64,000 nucleotides of DNA, from contig CBDIHP010000046.1 in NCBI GenBank assembly GCA_965279195.1, positions 248,001 to 312,000 on the forward strand. The letters run 5' to 3'. Made by a program: the position numbers and the translations under genes. The stretch is from CBDIHP01 sp965279195 (GTDB lineage: Bacteria; Planctomycetota; Planctomycetia; Isosphaerales; Isosphaeraceae). Shown here piece after piece: positions 60,849 through 64,000 of the stretch (within the stretch, counting starts at the first letter, position 1; the number at the start of each line of letters is the position of its first letter). The notes under the pieces were generated by a model that did no database searches, was not told the origin of the DNA, and saw nothing but the letters and a program-made list of their open reading frames with translations.

Positions 60849-62804
60849 ATGAGCCCCGCCGAGACCGACGCGGTACTGACCCCCCAGGAACTGACCGCGC
60901 TCGTCCCGCTGGCGAGGCAATTCCCGAGCCTCGACGCTGTGATCGGCGAGATCGCCCGGCTGTCGGCCGAGTTGACGCTCCCCAAGGAGACGACCCACGT
61001 CATCAGCGACGTCCACGGCGACGACGTCAAGCTCCGGCACGTCATCAACAACGCCTCGGGGGCGATCCGGCCGCTGGTCGAGGGGCTGTTCGCTGGGCGG
61101 CGGACCCCGGAACAGATCAAGGAACTCCTGACCCTGATCTTCTACCCCAGGGAGACCATCGAGCAGGTCCGCCCGACCCTCCGTGACGTCGAGCAGCGCC
61201 GGGCGTTCGCCAGGCAGGCGCTCAACGACCTGTTCGAGATCGTCCGGACGCTCACGCGTCAGAAGAGCCTGGCCCACGCGACGAGGGTCTTCCCGCCCGA
61301 GTACGCCTCCCTCCTCAACGAATTGCTCAACGAGCCCGTCAGCGGCCGGGGTCCGGAGTATCTCGACTCGATCGTGAACGCCCTGGTCGAGCAGGACCGG
61401 GTCGAGCAGTTCTTCCGGGCCACGGTAAGGGTCCTGCGGAACCTGGCGATCGACGAACTCGTGCTGGCGGGGGATTGCTGGGATCGCGGCCCGCGCGGGG
61501 ATCGCGTGGTCGACCAGCTCATGCACCTGCCGAACATCTCGTTCCTCTGGGGCAACCACGACACCGCCTGGCTCGGGGCCTGCCTGGGCTCCCGGGCGTG
61601 CATCGCCCACGTCCTGCGGATCTCGGCCCGATACCGGCGGTTCTCGCAGCTCGAGGAGGGCTACGGGATCACCTTGCAGCCGCTCGAACTGCTGATGCGG
61701 CAGAAGTACGCCGACGACCCCGCCGAGTGCTACAAGGTCAAGGGGACCGGGCTCCGCGACGCCATCACGATGGCCCGGCTCCAGAAGGCCGCGGCGATCA
61801 TGCAGTTCAAGCTCGAAGGCCAGCTCATCGCCCGGAATCCCGAGTTCGACCTCGATCACCGCCGGCTCCTGCACCTCATCGACTACCAGGCCGGTACCAT
61901 CACCATCGACGGCGTGACTTACCCGCTCAAGGACAACCACTTCCCCACCATCGACCCCGCCGACCCCTACGCCCTCTCGCCCGAGGAGTCCATCTGCCTC
62001 GAACGGCTGCGGCAGTCGTTCCTGTCGAGCCAGAAGCTCTGGGACCAGATGCGGTTTCTCGTGACCCACGGCGCGATGGTCGGGGTCTGGGACAAGCATC
62101 TGATCTTCCACGGCTGCGTCCCCGTCGATGCGAACGGCAATTTCCTGCCGATGGTCGTCGACGGCCGCCCCAAGACGGGCAAGCAGCTCTTCGACTCGCT
62201 CGAGGTGGTCATCTCGCGAGCGCTGGACAACCCCAGCGAGAAGGACCGCGACCTGATGTGGTACCTTTGGTGCGGACCGAGGTCGCCGCTCTTCGGCAAG
62301 GACCGGATCACGACCCTGGAGAACGACCTGGTCGCCGACAAGGCCACGCACGTCGAGACCAAGAACCCGTACTTCAGCCTGATCCATGAGGCCTGGTTCT
62401 GCGAGAAGGTCCTCGGTGAGTTCGGCGTGGATCCGACCCACGGCCTCATCGTCAACGGCCACGTGCCGGTGAAGCTGGAGCAGGGGGAATCCCCGATGAA
62501 GCGGAGCAACAAGGCGATCACCATCGACGGCGCGTTCTCCGCCGCGTACGGCGACCACGGCTACACGCTGGTGCTCGAACCCGAGCGGACCCTCCTGGCC
62601 ACGCATCACCACTTCGACTCCGTCGAGGCCGCCGTGCGAGACGGCGTCGACATCATCCCCGACCTGGTCGAGATCCGACACTGGCCCACCCCGCACCGCG
62701 TCGCCGACACCGAGCGTGGCCAGCGTTTGAAGCAGGAAATCGCCCTGCTCGAACGTCTGGCCCTGGCCTACCGGCTCAACAAGATGAGGCCCGGACAGGT
62801 GTGA
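60849..62804 (+). CDS. fbp: Fructose-1,6-bisphosphatase class III
   Basis: The product is 651 residues from the ATG at 60849 (GGAG eight bases upstream), the size of Firmicutes class III FBPases. The calcineurin-like metal site is visible: VISDVHGDDVKLRHVI (DxHG) at about 52, LAGDCWDRGPRGDRVVDQLM (GDxxDRG) and SFLWGNHDTAWLGACLG (GNHD), then LVTHGAMVG and LIVNGHVPVKLEQGESPMK. It dephosphorylates fructose 1,6-bisphosphate in gluconeogenesis. The upstream in-frame codons to 60693 are unconserved. Confidence 0.93.
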   Translation: MSPAETDAVLTPQELTALVPLARQFPSLDAVIGEIARLSAELTLPKETTHVISDVHGDDVKLRHVINNASGAIRPLVEGLFAGRRTPEQIKELLTLIFYPRETIEQVRPTLRDVEQRRAFARQALNDLFEIVRTLTRQKSLAHATRVFPPEYASLLNELLNEPVSGRGPEYLDSIVNALVEQDRVEQFFRATVRVLRNLAIDELVLAGDCWDRGPRGDRVVDQLMHLPNISFLWGNHDTAWLGACLGSRACIAHVLRISARYRRFSQLEEGYGITLQPLELLMRQKYADDPAECYKVKGTGLRDAITMARLQKAAAIMQFKLEGQLIARNPEFDLDHRRLLHLIDYQAGTITIDGVTYPLKDNHFPTIDPADPYALSPEESICLERLRQSFLSSQKLWDQMRFLVTHGAMVGVWDKHLIFHGCVPVDANGNFLPMVVDGRPKTGKQLFDSLEVVISRALDNPSEKDRDLMWYLWCGPRSPLFGKDRITTLENDLVADKATHVETKNPYFSLIHEAWFCEKVLGEFGVDPTHGLIVNGHVPVKLEQGESPMKRSNKAITIDGAFSAAYGDHGYTLVLEPERTLLATHHHFDSVEAAVRDGVDIIPDLVEIRHWPTPHRVADTERGQRLKQEIALLERLALAYRLNKMRPGQV

Positions 62805-62828
62805 ACCCGTCCGAAGCGACCAGCGAAT

Positions 62829-62974
62829 CTGGAGTGCGTCCGCTTGCTGACGCTCGGTTCTCGCGAAGCTCGCTTCTTCGAATACGAGGGCGAAGGGATT
62901 GCCGACGACTCGGGGCCCTTTCCTGGGAGCAAGCTCCCGCCGGGCGAGAGCGGCAGCAAGCGGCCGCACTCCAG
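62829..62974. repeat. GGAGTGCGG-family inverted repeat after fbp
   Basis: CTGGAGTGCGTCCGCTTGCT then GACGCTCG at the left is matched by CGAGAGCGGCAGCAAGCGGC then CGCACTCCAG at the right. The centre holds GGGAGCAAGCTCCCGCCGGG, the same motif as in the 54074 element. It starts 25 bases beyond the fbp stop. Confidence 0.8.
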
Positions 62975-62991
62975 ATTCCCGTTTGGATTGG

Positions 62992-64000
62992 TCAGAACGG
63001 CACGCCCCCGGCCTTCGCGGCCGGGGCGGCCTTCTTCGTCGAGCGTTCGCGGCCCGGCGAGGCCACCGGGCCCGGGGATCCGATCGGTGCGACGCCGTCG
63101 GCGCTGACGCGGGCGGGCTCGCCGATCGCCGAGGGATCGGGCGGGGTGGCCTCGATTCCGGAAGGGGCCTCGTTGGCGAAGCGGAGGAAGGTCCCCGGCC
63201 GGAGGGGCAGAGATGAGTTGGTGATGAGCACGTCCGTCGGCCGGAAGGTCCCGCTGATCTGGGAGCGGTCGGGCCCGAGGTTGCCTAGGATCTTCACGGG
63301 GACGTTCGCGACGTGCTCGTTGCGGATCACCTGCACGATCGGCCCGTTCACGACCCCCTCGGGGTCCGACGTCTTGATCGCATAAGACGGCACGTTCGCG
63401 ACCGGGCTCTGGGGCGTGTAGGGGCTCTGGACCCGCTGGCCGGGCTCGTAGGTGCTGTTGCCGGGGTTGGCGATCGTCACCCAGGCGGCCGAGAGCGGGC
63501 TCGCCAGCTCGCGGAGGGATGCGAATGACTCGACCAGGGGCAGGATCGACAGCACCTTGCCCGGCACGGCCTGGCCTTCGACGAACACGTTGATCGTGTC
63601 GCCCACCTTCACGGCCGACTTGTCCACCGGCATGAGCACGCGGAGCGACGACACGTCGGCGAGTTCGAGGACGGTCGCCCCCTTGTTGAGGTACTGGCCG
63701 ACGCTCACGGGCGCGGCGAGGATCACGCCGGGGAAGGGGGCACGGAGGGTGCAGCGGTCTCGGGCGAGCTGGGCCAGCTCGACCTCGGCGTTGGCCGCCT
63801 CGATCTGGGCCTGGTAGTACTCCTGATATTCCTTGCCGCCCCCCTTGAGCTGGGCCTGCTTCTCCTTGACCTGGGCCTTGGCGACCCGGACCCGCGCCGC
63901 CGCCTCGGCGTCGTCGAGCTGGGCGACGACCTGGCCGTCGCGCACGGTCGTTCCGACGTTCACTTCGATGGTCCGGAGGATCCCGTCGGCGGTGGTCATG
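62992..64000 (-). CDS. HlyD/RND-type periplasmic adaptor, N-terminus beyond the window
   Basis: The visible 335 residues lack a signal peptide. They begin inside a biotinyl-lipoyl half (LRTIEVNVGTTVRDGQVVAQL), then a helical hairpin (RVRVAKAQVKEKQAQLKGGG and EAANAEVELAQLARDRCTLR), the second lipoyl half (APFPGVILAAPVSVGQYLNK) and the barrel (MPVDKSAVKVGDTINVFVEG). The fold is a membrane-fusion protein of the RND/ABC or secretion type. The upstream part, and the transporter partner, lie outside the window. The ATG at 63999 is internal. Confidence 0.85.
   Translation of the reverse strand, partial: MTTADGILRTIEVNVGTTVRDGQVVAQLDDAEAAARVRVAKAQVKEKQAQLKGGGKEYQEYYQAQIEAANAEVELAQLARDRCTLRAPFPGVILAAPVSVGQYLNKGATVLELADVSSLRVLMPVDKSAVKVGDTINVFVEGQAVPGKVLSILPLVESFASLRELASPLSAAWVTIANPGNSTYEPGQRVQSPYTPQSPVANVPSYAIKTSDPEGVVNGPIVQVIRNEHVANVPVKILGNLGPDRSQISGTFRPTDVLITNSSLPLRPGTFLRFANEAPSGIEATPPDPSAIGEPARVSADGVAPIGSPGPVASPGRERSTKKAAPAAKAGGVPF

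Noticed and set aside
1..64000. CRISPR array
   Set aside because: No set of regularly spaced short direct repeats was found; the repeats present are inverted or coding.

Overview
The window is high-GC bacterial DNA that reads as a planctomycete chromosome segment, most like the Isosphaeraceae (Isosphaera, Singulisphaera, Paludisphaera, Tautonia relatives). The basis is the gene content: a PSCyt1/DUF1549/PA14/DUF1553 protein followed by DUF1501, a DUF1592-type cytochrome followed by DUF1552, a DUF1559 (H-X9-DG) protein, tandem DUF1573 proteins, DUF1080, FG-GAP and BNR/PDZ secreted proteins, and many secreted proteins of unknown role. The exact genus cannot be fixed from the sequence alone.

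Layout. 0-17 kb: housekeeping and envelope genes (TrmL tRNA methyltransferase, an ACT-domain protein, two tandem secreted paralogues, a membrane-anchored HEAT protein, RsgA, a TIM-barrel sugar isomerase/epimerase, RecN, an esterase, an orphan DNA methyltransferase-like protein, a frameshifted RmlD-like reductase). 17-29 kb: ParB-like protein, HemW and a NifU-domain protein, then a cytochrome/DUF1553-DUF1501-beta-propeller cluster, DUF1080, a lactonase-like/esterase fusion and a GH18 enzyme. 29.1-33.7 kb: tRNA-Thr(CGU) with terminator, then a stretch of unrecognised small genes, a broken HExxH gene and an AT-rich gap, which looks like a decayed island. 33.7-43.5 kb: FG-GAP protein, DUF1592-DUF1552 pair, ankyrin protein and membrane sulfatase-like protein. 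43.5-48.4 kb: a second decayed island with a gene interrupted by two in-frame TAG codons, several unrecognised small genes and an internally deleted IS3-type element, ending at tRNA-His. 48.4-64 kb: BNR/PDZ giant protein, E1-like ThiF protein, tRNA-binding protein, frameshifted DUF962 and tetraheme cytochrome genes, twin DUF1573 proteins, a ferritin-like protein, class III fructose-1,6-bisphosphatase and a truncated HlyD-type adaptor at the edge.

Working together: most of the non-housekeeping genes encode exported proteins with signal peptides (cytochromes, hydrolases, propellers, sulfatase-like), consistent with the polysaccharide-degrading envelope biology of planctomycetes. HemW and the NifU-domain protein are adjacent and both concern Fe-S or heme biogenesis. 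The DUF1549/1553-DUF1501 and DUF1592-DUF1552 pairs are each arranged as probable operons.

Two themes stand out. First, gaps between genes repeatedly carry long imperfect inverted repeats of at least three families (GGAGTGCGG type, GCCACTGGCTTGCCAGTG type, GTCTCGTC..GAGACCAC type). Second, several otherwise well-conserved genes are interrupted by single extra G/C bases (RmlD, DUF1553, DUF962 and tetraheme cytochrome), so either assembly indel errors or real gene decay must be resolved before calling them pseudogenes. No CRISPR array or complete defence operon was seen.
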